Origin: Glebionis coronaria
Taxonomy: Eukaryota; Streptophyta; Magnoliopsida; Asterales; Asteraceae
NCBI GenBank assembly: GCA_025667525.1
Contig: CM046882.1
Span: 503,696,792 to 503,760,791 of the forward strand
Length of the DNA: 64,000 nucleotides
Direction: 5' to 3'
Under the pieces are notes generated by a model. That model did not search any database, was not told the origin of the DNA, and saw only the letters and a list, made by a program, of their open reading frames with translations. Below are positions 21,884 to 34,727 of the stretch, in pieces. The position numbers were made by a program, and so were the translations under genes. Each line of letters begins with the position of its first letter. Within the stretch, counting starts at the first letter, position 1.

Positions 21884-23801
21884 CTCCCCCATACTAAACC
21901 ATTGTCGTGCCCTCACGCAATGCTAGAATTAAGTATCATAGCACCTCCAAAATTTATTTTTATTCACTTTATTGGAATGATAAACTAGCTATACTACTAC
22001 TATTACTACTACTTGCGTTTTAGACATAATGTATGATTTTCATCACAAAATGGGACGTTTAGGTTCATAGAATAAGAACACGTGAATGCTTCGTTAGAAA
22101 TAATTTCATCGTCCTCGATTTTCACTCTAATTCCATGCCAAGCGTGCAACGAGATCATTGTCATTATAAGTTTGTAATGCTAATACTACTCATATGCCCT
22201 AATCACGTACTTATCCTCCCATTATTCCTAAGTTGTATCTCTTATATTTTATTATGTCTTGAATGTTTCACGAGGATACATCATTGACTTATGCGATAAT
22301 AGAGATTTAGGTCTAAAAATAGAGTCCTAACGGTGTAACTAAGACCATCAAATCAATAACCCCTCCTAATAGACAACGATGTTAAAAAATTAAGTTGACA
22401 AGAAGGATCGATAAACACGGTTTTATAACGGTTTTGAACATGAGACTTATTACCAAGACTTTTATATGCCCCCTAACGGAAGGGCCTTATTATCTTTGGT
22501 TTACCTCCATCTTTTATTCAACTTCGCCATGAAGCTTTTATTATGACTTCGGTCTTGCCTTGCCTTTTATTATCCGCCTCATCGGTGGTTTTATTAGCCA
22601 AAGATGTATATCCTCACGCTAAAGCGAATTTTGGATCTTTAAAGCTTCGAAGATTAAGGCTTGATTCACTTTTAATTTTGCATAGATTTTAGGCCTTGTG
22701 GGGCTTCAAATTGTTTGCTAGATTTAGGTGAGCACTTGAAATCTTATTATTGGGTGAAGCTTTCGATTATTGGGGTGCCAATACTTCAAAACCGTGACGC
22801 TGGCGATACCTTAATGTTTTCCCAATTTAATTACACGGAAGCTACTAGAAAAGACTAGAAACCCAACAATCCTAACTAAACCGCTAAGTCAATATTTATT
22901 AAGCAAAAAATATTTACAAGCGAAGGGAGAATAAGAAAACAACGAGAACACATGAGTTTTTTTGAAAGAATACGAGTACTCTACGTTTAGCATAGTAACT
23001 TATAATTAACTCTATCATTTCTCGTCCTCATTTAAGAGACATAGCCTAATGTGTAGTTAAGGAATCAAAGCTAAGTGCTCAACACGCACGGTCGAGTCAA
23101 AAATTACTCTTATTCTCGCCATCGGAAAACCTACATTCGTGTCTTCACACTTATAAAACATGAGAAAATTTTTAAAATTTGGCCATTTTTAGCCTTATTT
23201 TGCAACAAAACGATAACAAAAAGATAAACTTTGGAAAGCGTGAAGGTTTGGCAAGGCAAGTATCTATTCACCCCCCCCCCCCATACTAAAGTTAAACATT
23301 GTCCTCAACGTTTAGAGTCTAGGGGTGCAAAACCCCCATACTAGAGACGTAGTCGAATGCCTAATCTAGCATGGAAAGGGTGTAACCAATAAATTAATAG
23401 CCGTTTATGAAGTGTGCTAAAAACCTAAGGTTAGAACATAAAATGATATATCATTTGGATATTGGAAATTCTTCAAAGCAAACGATCGAGTGCTCCCATA
23501 AAAATGAACACGAGAGGCTCCAATCGTGAAGATCATGATCATCTAAAGTCCACAATTCACAAACAACCACGGAAAAAAGGTTGGAAGGGCACAAATCCCC
23601 TCACATTACACTAATTAGAAAGCAATAATATGTACATGGATAAGCATGGGTCTCCCCCACGAGGCACCTTGTTTTTGATAACCGAGTCAAAAGCTCGACT
23701 CGAATCCCCATAAATGTGATCATTTAGGGATAATCATGGTGTGGTCAATTTTTGGTGGGCTTACATGATAAACAAGGCCCAAAAACAACCGGTACTAAGG
23801 A
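21884..23801 (-). other. Element B internal 3' region, non-coding
   Basis: There are no domain-bearing frames between the end of the gag-protease ORF and the 3' LTR, so the pol genes are absent rather than merely broken. A run of C at about 23269-23282 is present. The 314 bp next to the LTR are duplicated at 31552-31865. Confidence 0.7.
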
Positions 23802-26800
23802 CTAACTCCTTTGATGGTGCAAAATACCGGGATCGAAGATGGCGTTCTCGTTTTCGTTGGAAAAACAAATCAACGCCACTTCATCAATAGTCAACAAAAA
23901 CTCAAAGAGTTTCAAGAAAATAGGTGAGAAGAAATAGAAGGGTGGGACAATGGGTAAGTCATACAAACATTGAGCTACTCGAGGTATACTCGCACCAATC
24001 AAATGAAAAGATTTTCCATTTATTGCATCGGTGGAAGACCGAGATTTCCCTTTATAAGCAATTCCAGGATCAAATATCTCGTCCTCGGTGGAGAAAGGGG
24101 AGGAAACATAAGGGGCTTCCCCCACACTAAGTCCACACAAAGCATCGTCAAAAGGAGAAGACGAGCTTGTAGCACTCAAAACACGTGGTGATGACGGAGT
24201 TAGAATTGTAGAAAAATCTTTTAAATTCAATTCAAAATCTTTTCCTTTTTCATCTTTTAAACTCTCCTTGTGAAAACCCGATTTAATTATGTCAAAAATA
24301 TTTGGTGTATCTAAAGCGATGTTAGTCACACTAAAAATTCTCACATTTTGAAACCGTTTTGGTAAAGGTGGTGGTAAGTTTTCAAAACGTTTGTTGATAA
24401 AGAAAACTTCCCCATCGGGATCAACGTATTCATCATCCGAAGAATCATTCACAATTGGAACCGTAGGCTTAACACTCTTAACCTCCACCGGCGGAGGGGA
24501 CGAAACTTCATTTTTCTCAACAACTCCTAAAACTCTATTTGAAATCTTTTGGCAAATGTTTTTGGTGGAATTGACATTGTACAAAGACGTGATGGAATAC
24601 ACATGAGAAAGTGTGGAGTTTTGAGTTGCATTTATAACGAGTTCTTCCTCATTGAAACGAAGAGTGATTTTCCTTGCATGCACATCGATAAGTGCTCTCG
24701 AGGTATCCAAAAAAGATCGACCTAAAATTAGCGGAACTTTAGGATCGATGGGAATGTCAACAACAATAAAGTCTACGGGATAGTAGAACTTTCCAACTTT
24801 CACAAAGACGTCCTCGGCAACTCCACAAGCTAGAATCGTAGAATGATCGGCCATCTCGATTGACATTCTTGAAGGAGTGAGATTTGGAAGATTGAGCGAT
24901 TTAAAAATCTCAAGAGGCATCAAATTAATACTAGCACCAAGATCGGCCAAGGCGTAGCATTCTTCCATGTCTTGTATAGCACATGGGATTAAAAACTTTC
25001 CAGGATCACCGACTTTTTGAGGTATGCGGCTTAGAAAAACCGATGAACAACTAGATGATTTTTGCAATTTCTCTTTGTTATTCAACATACTTTTGAAGTT
25101 CGCGGCAAATCGAGGCATCATGACTAAGGCGTCGGCAAAACTTATATTAAAATGCAAGTCACGAAACATTTTCATAAAAAGTTCAAATTGATAATTATTT
25201 CGTTCTTGTGCCTTTTCCCTGTCTCGTCTTGAAGGGTAGGGTAAAGGTGGTGTGGGTTGGGGCATAGGCATAGGCATCGGCCTTGGAATCTCGGGCTCCA
25301 TGGTTGGTATAGGTTCAACCGTAGGTGTGGTTTGAGCGGTACTTCGTGGGCTTCTAATGTGCTCCTTTTCAACCACCACCTCGGGTTCTTTCTCTTTTTC
25401 CTTCTCCATAGAAGTACTTGGACGAGAAATGGGTTCTTTGAAAGTTTTACCACTACGAGTAGTAATAACCTTCAATTCTCCTTTCGGGTTCACGATGGTA
25501 TCACTAGGAAGACCACCCGAAGAAGAGGGCTTACACATGATAGCTTCAAACATTTTAGCCATTCGGTGTTCAAACTTAGATTGCCTAGCATCCGCTTTTA
25601 ACAACTCTTGCTTAATCTCATGTTGTCTTTGCTCCATTTTTTGTTGATTTTGTTGGAGACGTGTGACATTTCCTTCCATTTTATTAGCATGAGTTTTAAG
25701 TTCATTAGCAAGTTCGTTTTTAAGCTCGTTTTTCAACTCGGATCTTAAGCTAACCATTTCACGTTGCATATTGTCAAACTTAGCATCATTAGCCTTAGCA
25801 TAATTCAAAAACTCTCCTTGAAGATTTTTGGTGTGATCATTTTGAAAACCTTGAGTAGAAGTTTGAAAATCACGGTTTTGGTTTTGGTTTGAAATTTGCC
25901 CATTTCCACTTTGATAATTACCCTTGTTGTAATTCCTTTGATTTCCTTGATAATTACCACCTTGGATGTTGTTTCGATAGTTATTAGCATTTTGATTTGG
26001 TGGAGCTTGATTTTGGCGGGAACCTTGACCGATTTGGTTATAAGTTCCCGTGGCTACATAAGCACTCGAAGTGTTAACATCCGCGGTAATGCACTCGGAA
26101 AGATCATGAGCTCCACCACACGACAAACAACTCTTAGAAACCGCTTTAACCGAAGCGAAATTCGAAGCTTCTTGAGCTTTCCAATGGGACATAAGGGTCG
26201 AAAACCTATCGAAAAACCGATTTTCCTCATTAGCTTCATCATGTAAGGCATTGATACTACGAGACGAGGATGAGCCCATTTTGGCAACACTCGGTGTGTT
26301 ACGAGGGCTATAAACCTTAGACCTATTCTCAATTATGACCAAAGCTTCTTCAACCGTTTTACACAAAAAATTACCACCCGCGGCGGCATTTAAATAATCT
26401 CTTTCATGATCATTAAGTCCATTGTAAAACGTGTCTATTTGGTGCAAGTCGGAAAAACCGTGATGAGGACATTCATGTAACATCTCCTTAAACCTATTCC
26501 AAGCCGTTGAAAAACTTTCATTTGATTCTTGTGAAAATTTAGAGATCTCATTTTTCAAATGCGTAGTCTTAGAGGGCGGAAAAAATTGGTTCACAAATTT
26601 CGAAACGAGATCCTTCCACGTCAATATAGAATTGGGTGGCTCTTTCTCTAACCAAATTTAGCGGGCCCCGCTAAGGAATACGGAAAAAGCATCATCTTAA
26701 TCGAGTCATTCGAGACATCCTTGAATTTGAAAGTGGCGGTAAGACGATTAAATTGGCGGATATGGTTGTGTGGATTGTCTTTCTCATCACCACGGAATTT

Positions 26801-27049
26801 GTTGTTTTGGATCATCGACAACAAACCCGTTTTCACCTCAAAATTCTCCGCAAGGATAGCGGGAATCACAATAGCTTCTCCATAACCCTCGGTGGGTGCT
26901 TGAAGTAACTCCATCATAGTTCGATTCGCCATGGTTGGTGCTTCTCGTACAATGGGTTCGTCAATAGGAGACTCCGCACTAGAATGAGTTGGAGTGGGAG
27001 TTTTGTTCTTTCGTCTACGTGCACGTTTTGCTTGATTACGAGTTAGCAT
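23802..27049 (-). pseudogene. Element B gag-protease polyprotein (one frameshift)
   Basis: The ATG is at 27049-27047, in a basic N-terminus (M-L-T-R-N-Q-A-K-R-A-R-R-R-K). The gag matrix/capsid-like region runs to about 26640, where one base change in length shifts the frame. It resumes as W-K-D-L-V-S-K-F-V-N-Q-F-F-P-P. A CCHC knuckle C-L-S-C-G-G-A-H-D-L-S-E-C is at about 26129-26091. Then come an Asn/Gln-rich stretch and a charged coiled-coil-like segment (E-L-K-N-E-L repeats). The aspartic protease has A-L-A-D-L-G-A-S-I-N-L near 24945 and P-L-I-L-G-R-S-F-L-D. The C-terminal tail to 23802 has no reverse transcriptase. The element would need enzymes from a relative to move. Confidence 0.88.
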
Positions 27050-27769
27050 AAATGTCACGTACAACGTGGAGACGAGCAAAGAAGATTCTTTTTGGTATTT
27101 TGTGTTTTTTCAATTTTTTTGTGGTTTTTGATTGTATTAACTTTTTGGAAATTGGTGAATGTATTAAGTAGACAAAAATCTACAAATCTCCTCCTTAATC
27201 AAATCTCTCGATTAAAGAAGCCTCAAGGAATGAAAATGATCACGTGAAGTGAACGCCTTCGATGACTTTAGAACGATGGTGGAACACCAAATCGTTCAAG
27301 AGGGTTTAATCAAATGAAACCAAGAAAATATATATGATATGTAATAATACTTTGGGCGGCAAAACCCTCGATTCACTCTCAAAATCAAATACGCACAAGC
27401 AAGCGGAGGAAACGAGGCGGCGCGAAGCACTTAAGAGCCTTTTTCCTTTAGGTCGTGAAATACAACCGCCTTATACCCACCTTATAGTTTGTATTTTTCA
27501 AAATCGAGCTTCACGAAAGTATTTATCTATTTTTGCCTTTTTCTTTGGTTTGAGATTCGAATACAATGATTGGGTAATGACCTCCCAAGTCAAGGTTGTG
27601 ATTTCTCACGTATTTGGAGTACTTGTGAATTTATTGTTCTACGTATACAATATAGTAATAGTATTCACACAAAAATCGAAAAACGATAATACGTATTAGT
27701 AGAGTGCTACTAATACAAATACTAATTATGGCTATATAAAAACAACAATTGTTCAATCAAAACACAACA
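27050..27769 (-). other. Element B 5' leader
   Basis: This is the untranslated leader between the primer-binding site and the gag ATG. The 121-codon frame on the plus strand (27334-27699) has no recognisable features and runs antisense, so I do not call it. Confidence 0.6.
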
Positions 27770-27796
27770 CGCCTCCCCGGCAGCGGCGCCAAAAAA
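27770..27796 (-). promoter_or_regulatory. Element B primer-binding site (tRNA-Asp type)
   Basis: On the minus strand the LTR end CATCA is followed by T's and then TGGCGCCGCTGCCGGGGA. This is one mismatch from the complement of the 3' end of plant tRNA-Asp(GUC), the usual Athila/Tat primer. Confidence 0.85.
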
Positions 27797-30700
27797 TGAT
27801 GTAGTGTTTTTACTACCCTTTAGGAAAAGAGCAATAAAATAGGGCAAGTGAGCACGACGATTTAGGAAAACCGTGTGTAAATGACCCTAAGTGAGTTCGT
27901 TCTCGAGGAGGCTAGTGTGTTGTGAATTGAATTGATTTTGATTGATGATTTTATTAAGAAGAAAAGAAAAGAAAATAGAAATGAGAAAGAAAGACGGTTA
28001 CGAAAACGGATTAAACTAAGTCGAAAAAGACGTTCACGTAAACCCGTAAAAAACTACAAAATTAAAATTTTAACCTAAAACTTCCTAAAAATTACTAAAA
28101 ATCCACAATAATATTCTAAGAGTTTACAAAAAATCCAAACTTGCTAAAACCTTTTAATTAATTAGATAATGACTTTTTAATGCTAATTAAAGCCCTAAAA
28201 ATCACAATTAATTATTAAAAAGCCCTAAACAAGATTTTAAAGTTTGTAAACCTCAAAAATATCCTAATTAAGCTAAAAAGTATTTTTTTTTAAATTTTAA
28301 AACCAAATTAAACTATTTTTAAACACTTAAAAACTATTAAAATCTATTAAAACTTAAATTAATTCTAGAAAATAATTAAAAAGCCCTAAAAAGATTTGGA
28401 AAGTTACAAAATTCCTAATTTAGTGTCTACAATCTAGGAAAAATGAAAAAAGTAGAAAAATTAAACTTTCAATTTTTAATAATAAAATAATAATAAAATA
28501 TTCAAAAAAATTCAAAGTTTATAAAAAATTCTAAAAAATTACCAAAAATCTAAAATAATGTAACTAAAACAGAAATGTAATCAAAAGTTTCTAAATCCTA
28601 TTTAATAATTTTATATTAGATTTTAAAGTTGGTTAAAAACCCTAAAATCCTATAAAATCAAAAATAAGACTTTTTGAAAACTTTTTGTGATGTAAACCTC
28701 AAGTGTTTAAATAAAACCTAAAAACATTTTTTATAAAAATTAAAAACTATTTTATCTATTTTTTAACTAATTAACAAAATACGGGTAAATAAAAAATAAT
28801 AAAAAATAAATAAAGAAAGAGAAAAAAGGAAACTTAGCTAAGAAAAATCCTAAACTCTATTACAGTCCTAGGAAAAATGCTACTTGTCTAAAAAGCTAAG
28901 CCAATAAGCCCACAAGAGCTTATTTAGCTACGGCTTAAATGGAAAAGCCCAAATACAAACGTGTTAAATAACGTATGAAAACACCCTTGGTCAGTAAAAG
29001 ACCCAAGGGCGCAATGGTAGTGAGTGTGTGTGGTGAGAAGGATGGCGCAGGTTCGAGTCCTGGCCAGTCCTTTTTGAACTAAACTTTTTTTTTTTAACTT
29101 TTAAAACTCAAGCCAGCAATCTTAACTTACTCAAAATCTCAAACTTCAATCCAAAATAAACAAGGTTAAGCCTTATAATCAATAAAACGTGCCCAGATTA
29201 CTTTTTAATGAACACAAGGAAAACTTGATATCTTCACATGTGAAAACTTGGAACAAAAGGACTTGTCCTTGCTTTTGTGGTGTTTTTGATGGACAATAGG
29301 GCACCCCTACACTCAGTTGGAGTGTAGGGAGTCAAGTAAACACAAGAAAAACACAAAAATTAGCCAAAAAATTACACAAACAAGCACACAAGTTTCTAAT
29401 GAAGCTATATGGGTCTGGGATAATTTTGCTGATTCAATTGGTACTCAAATGAAATTCAAAACTCAATATCATGCATATAAGTCAATAACAAGGCATAAAA
29501 ACAGTACACAATCCTACTCAAACCTATTATCTAACAATTAGCAAGATCTTGTGAGACAAATTCCACAAAAATAAGTCAAACAAGCACTTTCTGATTTTGA
29601 ACACTTAAGCCAACTTTTTATGCATGCAACTGATTTAAAACTCATCCAAACTGAAAAACAAACTAGCCTAAAACCTATTGATACCCTATTGAGTGATTCT
29701 AAACTGGTTTTTAACTCAAAATCTTTCAAAATTCTCAGTTAATAAGCAGATCCAAACACCCCTTTAAATCTTAAGAAACAAAATTTCAAAGCAAATAAAA
29801 TCAAACTCTTAACCAAACTGATTTCAACTGCTATTAACATGCATATAACCAATCAAGAGAACAATATCAGTCAATTAAACAACACTTAAAACAATTTTCA
29901 TGCAATTCACACAAATCACATAAATCATACACTTTCTGAAAACTAAAAATGAAACAAGGGTTTTACCTTGTTGGGCCTACATCCAGGCCCAACCAAGGCT
30001 GCTTAGCCTTCTCCAACAGACCCGGGTCTGTGCAGGACCTTGGGCAAATCAAGCCTCCACTTGAAACCTGCCAAAAATCAATGAACAAACACAAGATACA
30101 AATCTGATTTTTTTAAAACCTTTCAAAACCTTATCAAAACTTGTGAACCTTGAACTAGGAACACTTTTTGAAAACAAGTTCAAAAACAAGAATGTTACTC
30201 CACTTTCACTTCATAACATCTTGGATTTCTGAGATCAACAACCCTTTTTTGAAACCTTTTTGAAAACTGAAATAAACACCAAATGTTTATCAAAAGAAAT
30301 ATGGAACTCAGATTCTCAAGCATGCACCAAATTTCAAAAAACAATAAAAGGAATTACGATTTATCCAAAAAATACCAACTTTATAATATTTTAAAAAAGG
30401 ATTACAAATGCTTGAATAAAAATCTGGAACAAAATATAGGGACACATGCGTCACCTATATATACTACTGAAAGGAAAATTCTAGATAACTAAACCCTAAT
30501 CAAGGAAATTCCTATGTTGCCCTTGAAGTCTTGCTGATTTGAAATTCGTCAAAGGGTATCATGTGATCTTGTACTTGGCCAGCTGTTGGAACTTCATCTT
30601 GGACGTTTGTTTGGTCTTGGGGACCAAGGAGTTGATTTCAAACGTTGGATGTGTCCCCTCCTAGGGTTTTGTGGAAAGGGACAGGGCAGGGGACCATGGG

Positions 30701-31551
30701 GGAGGCACATGGGGTGAGTGTGAAGGGAATATGGTGAGTGGGTTTTGTTTAGGCTTGGCTTAATCATCAATCTTATAAACATTAGAAGAAAACCCTTTGT
30801 TTTGAGATAATTAGGTTTTAGGGTTTATAGGATTAAGTGGGGTGAAGAACTGGTGTTAGATTAGTTTAGAAACTAATCAAGTTTAAAAAACGTGTTTGCC
30901 TCCAAAGTTTTATTCAGTTTAAAACTGATTAAATAAAAAAGTTGGGTGGATTCTGACGTGGGGGAAAGGAAGGTTTTCATTGGGTATTTGACTGGTCAAG
31001 GTGACGTGGAGATTGGTGATTGGAGGGTGTATGTTTGGCTGTCTCCCAATTTTAGTCCCTCAAAGTTCTTCTTTCCTTCATGTTGTAATAAATCAGTACA
31101 AACCCCATTTCCTTTGTAATTATCTTTGGCAAACTTGTCATTTTTGGCACAAGTACTTTGTAACTTTTAAACAAGGGCCATTAATGCACATTCTTCATTC
31201 TCCAAGGACTTCTTTTGTAACATCTTGATAATTTAGGGACCTCAATGCATTTTATGAGTTTTGCAAGGGTATAAATTGCCAAGTCTTCAAAAATGAGGGA
31301 CCAATGTTGACAATCTTCAATTCTTCAAGGACCATTTTGGAAATTCCAGATTCGGGCCCGGTTCATTGTGCGGCTTCGTTTCCCGTGTTCGTTTTTGATT
31401 GATTCTTGTGATCTTTTTGTCTTTTCCTCAATATCCGTACCTAAAATACACAAGTAACAAACACGAGCATATATTTGGCAGTTTTAATGATATTTTATGC
31501 ATTTTAAGCCCGATTTGGACGATGAGACTATGTATAAAAGCAGTCTCATCA
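27797..31551 (-). repeat. Element B LTR, right copy (3755 bp)
   Basis: Same limits and content as the left LTR. It has the primer-binding site on its low-coordinate side, as a 5' LTR should. However, on its high-coordinate side it is followed by the polypurine-tract side of an internal region (31552-31865) instead of host DNA. It therefore served as a shared LTR between two internal regions. The tRNA-like segment is at 29007-29096. Confidence 0.88.
29007..29096 (+). repeat. tRNA-derived (SINE-like) segment, second LTR copy
   Basis: The A-box-like stretch is at 29007-29024, the B box GGTTCGAGTCC at 29050-29060, and T-runs follow. It is equivalent to 19341-19428. Confidence 0.6.
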
Positions 31552-31865
31552 CTCCCCCATACTAAACCATTGTCGTGCCCTCACGCAATGCTAGAATTAA
31601 GTATCATAGCACCTCCAAAATTTATTTTTATTCACTTTATTGGAATGATAAACTAGCTATACTACTACTATTACTACTACTTGCGTTTTAGACATAATGT
31701 ATGATTTTCATCACAAAATGGGACGTTTAGGTTCATAGAATAAGAACACGTGAATGCTTCGTTAGAAATAATTTCATCGTCCTCGATTTTCACTCTAATT
31801 CCATGCCAAGCGTGCAACGAGATCATTGTCATTATAAGTTAGTAATGCTAATACTACTCATATGC
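31552..31865 (-). repeat. Remnant of a second element B internal region
   Basis: This is nearly identical to 21884-22197, the DNA next to the 3' LTR. After the shared CATATGC the left copy goes on (CCTAATCACG) while this one switches into element A gag (GACAAAAAGCG). It marks a deletion junction. Confidence 0.85.
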
Positions 31866-32353
31866 GACAAAAAGCGTTGAGTCATGTCGTCCCAAGTATG
31901 AATAGAGTTCTTTGGGAGACGGTCAAACCATTTTTCGGCATGGTGAGAAAGCGAGTGGGGAAATAGTTGGAGGCGAAGTTCATCCATAGAAACACCGGGG
32001 GACTTCATGCTTTGGGTGATGGTAATGAATTTGTCGAGGTGTTTGTTGGCATCATCATCCGGAATTCCGCGAAATGGGTTAGTTTGCACTTGTTGGATCA
32101 TGTGATGCTTCAACGAAAACTCCTGAGCCGTGATATGCATCGGCGCAATCGGGCCTCCACGTCTGTTCATCGTAGGTTGGCATAACTCCTCCATGGTGCG
32201 TAGGTCGGGTAAGGGTGGGTTATTCATGTTGGGGTGGGGTGGGTTATTACTGTTGTTGTGGGGTGGATTATTATTGTTGTTGTTGTGTACACCGGCCATG
32301 TCTAAATCTTCGAGAGGCTCGGGCTCTGAATAAGACGTTGATCGAGTACGCAT
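31866..32353 (-). pseudogene. Element A gag, N-terminal part
   Basis: The ATG is at 32353-32351 (M-R-T-R-S-T-S-Y-S). A poly-Asn/Pro stretch follows, then P-I-A-P-M-H-I-T-A-Q-E-F and Q-L-F-P-H-S-L, with W-D-D-M-T-Q-R-F-L-S at the edge. This is the retrotransposon gag (PF03732-like) start of the Athila/Tat group. It ends abruptly at the element B junction; the matching continuation is missing and the rest of gag resumes at 18129. Confidence 0.85.
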
Positions 32354-32544
32354 ACACTAAAAAGAAAATGCAAGAGAAAATATTTTTGGTTTTTATAGGT
32401 TTTTTAATGTTTTTGTATTTTTTTTGAAAATTTTATATTTTTATGGGTTTTTGAAAATTTATGTGCTTGAAAATAACGTTCCCGAAAGAACAGATCCCGA
32501 AATCCAATTTTTCTCACAAGAAACCGTTGATCCTTATGAAAAGA

Positions 32545-32563
32545 ACCGGCAGCGGCGCCATTT
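32545..32563 (-). promoter_or_regulatory. Element A primer-binding site (tRNA-Asp type)
   Basis: The minus strand reads TGGCGCCGCTGCCGG right after AAA next to the LTR end at 32564. It is the same primer class as element B. Confidence 0.8.
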
Positions 32564-34201
32564 TAATAACTGATTTTTGGTTAGTTAATAAAAAGGTTTG
32601 CTTTTGCAAGATCTTTGTTTGCGTTGCTCGTATCCAATTGTAATTGTCGTTGTTTCGTTCTCGGTATCTTCTCGAATCGATCACGGTTAAAAGTGGAATA
32701 GTTGTAATTGGTGACTAAAAAGGGGGAGCTTTGGTCTATAACTACAAAAACGATAAGTGCAGGAAGTAATAAAATTAAACTAAAAGCAATTACTAGAAAT
32801 AAACTTGAATAAAAATCAAACAGTAAAATACCTAAACTTGGAGAAAACAACTTATTCGGAATAATTGCTTGATCCGGAATATCAGGGAAATTTAGCTTAT
32901 TCGGAATAATTCAACTCATGCGGAATAACCTGAAAAAACTGCTTCATTCGGAATGATTGCTTCATGCGGAATAAATGGTTGATCCGGAATGTAGTGTTGA
33001 TCCGGAAAAAAATTCTATTCGGAATAAGTGGCCTTCATGCGGAATAATTCTTGATCCGGAATAATGTGCTTATGCGGAATAATTAAAAACAAAGCTTCAT
33101 TCGGAATAATTAATTTACTCGGAATAAAATTTGATCCGGAATAAATGACTTGATGCGGAATGTTTTAGAAGAAACCTTTATTCGGAATAACTGCTCATCC
33201 GGAATATTGATTATTCCGGATGGACTAGCTGATTCGGAATATTAAATATTCCGAACCAAAGAACTTGATACGGAATAAATTCTCAAAACCCTTGATCCGG
33301 AATAATGAGTTGATCCGGAATCTGGGCAGGAACAGTAATAATAACGAAGAACAGGGGATTACTTAACACACGAATTTAACCCAAAATTCACCAAGTTTTT
33401 AATCAAAACTTAAACCAATTTAGCCACTAATCATTTACCTATGATAAACATCAATCCAAAGCAACAAAAACACAAAACCCACTTACTTTTTAAGATCAAA
33501 CCAATAAAATAAAAAACTTAGAATTATGAATCAACAAGAAAAGGAAGAACAAGATGATAGAAAGATTAAATGTAAACTTGTATTGATGATTAAGATTCAA
33601 ACAATCAAAATGGAAAGATCAAACTTACAAGATTGTGGAAGAAATCAAAGAAAATGAAAACCACCTCCTTAAGGGAGTTGGTTCCTACGAACTAGGAAAG
33701 AAAATAACAGAATGAAAAAACTTGTCCAAAATTGTGAATGGGAGGAGTATTTATAGGCTTCCTCCTTGGTTGGTGAGTGGGCTTTCTCCCTTTCTTTTTG
33801 TCGTTTCGTCTTTTCAGAAAAGTTGACGTTTTCGATTTCGATTCGGGATTTGTCGACGAATAAATTCAACTCGTCTTTTAATTTCTTCATTTAATAGACT
33901 TGAGTTTCTTCGACATATGTAAATCTTCCATCTTTGGTCCTTTTCTTCGATAAATCTTCAAATAGGCACATTGACTTCAAATCTTTTGCATCTCTTGGAC
34001 TATAGACTTCGTCTTTTCGTCTTTTTCTTCGATAAAACCCGTGCAATCCCATGTTTTCTTCAATATTTATCCATTTGGCTCTGAAAACACAACAAACACA
34101 CAAACCACGCATAATTCCAAACAAATGACATTAAATACGCGTTTTAGTCTTGTTTTAGCAAGAAATAAGTGGTAAAAGGATGGGTGTTTTCACAACTATC
34201 A
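32564..34201 (-). repeat. Element A 5' LTR (1638 bp)
   Basis: It matches 9501-11317 except for a 179-bp segment missing here. The outer end TGATAGTTGTGAAAACACCC (minus strand) is followed by the target duplication GGTTA. The CGGAAT motif cluster is at about 32855-33325. Confidence 0.9.
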
Positions 34202-34727
34202 GGTTAACACGAGAATTGTGGTGTTATAGTGGTCCTGCTTTTAATAAAAAAAATAATAAAAAATTTTAAAAAATAAAAAAATAAAAAAATAAAAATCCAT
34301 AACGCGAGCCCACAACGCTAGCCACGGTACAGTTTCGCGTCGTAGGGTCGCGTTATACCCACCATTTTGGGCTGGCAAATACGGCGCCAAAGCCTATGGC
34401 GCGAGCTACGGTGTGGGATGTGGCGTTTTGGAGGTGGCATTTTTGGGCATGGCTCAAGCCATCATTTACCATACCCTGGGCTCTAAGCAGGTTGGGTTGA
34501 TCATTAAATTGGGTGGTTAAAGCGTGTGGTGTAACTGCCATATGTCATTTGATATGAATTGTTGATTGTTATTCGAAAAGTTAATTATAATTACATTGGT
34601 AATCATAGTTGGGCAAACTATTGAACTTTCTAAGTAGCTTTAGACGTACTTGAATTCTCCATTCATTATTCTGCTTGATAGGCTGTGTAGACATAGTTGT
34701 GGTTATTTTTATCACTCAAATTTTCAG

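Larger units (their letters stand above)
18130..31865 (-). mobile_element. Element B: non-autonomous gypsy retrotransposon, recombinant structure
   Basis: Order along the plus strand is LTR (18130-21883), internal region (21884-27796), LTR (27797-31551), then 314 bp (31552-31865) nearly identical to the first 314 bp of the internal region (21884-22197). The element is on the minus strand and encodes only gag and protease; there is no reverse transcriptase, RNase H or integrase. Flanks at 18125-18129 (AATCC) and after 31865 do not match, so no target duplication survives. It lies inside the gag of element A. It resembles the TR-GAG type of gag-bearing non-autonomous LTR elements, with a protease domain in addition. 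Confidence 0.85.
9501..34201 (-). mobile_element. Element A: Athila-like Ty3/gypsy retrotransposon
   Basis: This is a minus-strand element with LTRs at 32564-34201 (5') and 9501-11317 (3'). A tRNA-Asp-type primer site sits next to the 5' LTR and a polypurine tract next to the 3' LTR. Order on the minus strand is gag, protease, reverse transcriptase, RNase H, integrase, then about 1.9 kb without ORFs before the 3' LTR. A 5-bp duplication GGTTA is present at 9496-9500 and 34202-34206, so both outer edges are intact. The reverse-transcriptase motif F-M-D-D-F-S-V-F-G-D and the missing chromodomain place it in the Athila/Tat branch. All frames are broken and the gag is interrupted by element B with loss of its middle. 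Confidence 0.9.
9453..34483. mobile_element. PIF/Harbinger-type MITE (MITE2), split by nested gypsy elements
   Basis: The left 48 bp (9453-9500) begin GAGCACAGGGTATGGT. The right part (34207-34483) ends in its complement with one mismatch. TAA duplications flank it at 9450-9452 and 34484-34486. Without the gypsy insertion the element is about 325 bp, similar to MITE1, and shares with it GCGAG-rich inverted phrases and the words GGCTCAAGCC and CATTTACC. It sits in the first intron of the E2 pseudogene. Confidence 0.75.

Noticed and set aside
22184..22196. Element B LTR end at CATATG (LTR of about 4.06 kb)
   Set aside because: The identity of the two sides does extend this far, but the TG/CA end next to a purine tract is at 21883/31551, and the following 314 bp is homologous to the internal region of element A. 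The longer match is a duplicated internal remnant.
27334..27699. 121-codon plus-strand frame
   Set aside because: Antisense within the leader of element B, no recognisable features.
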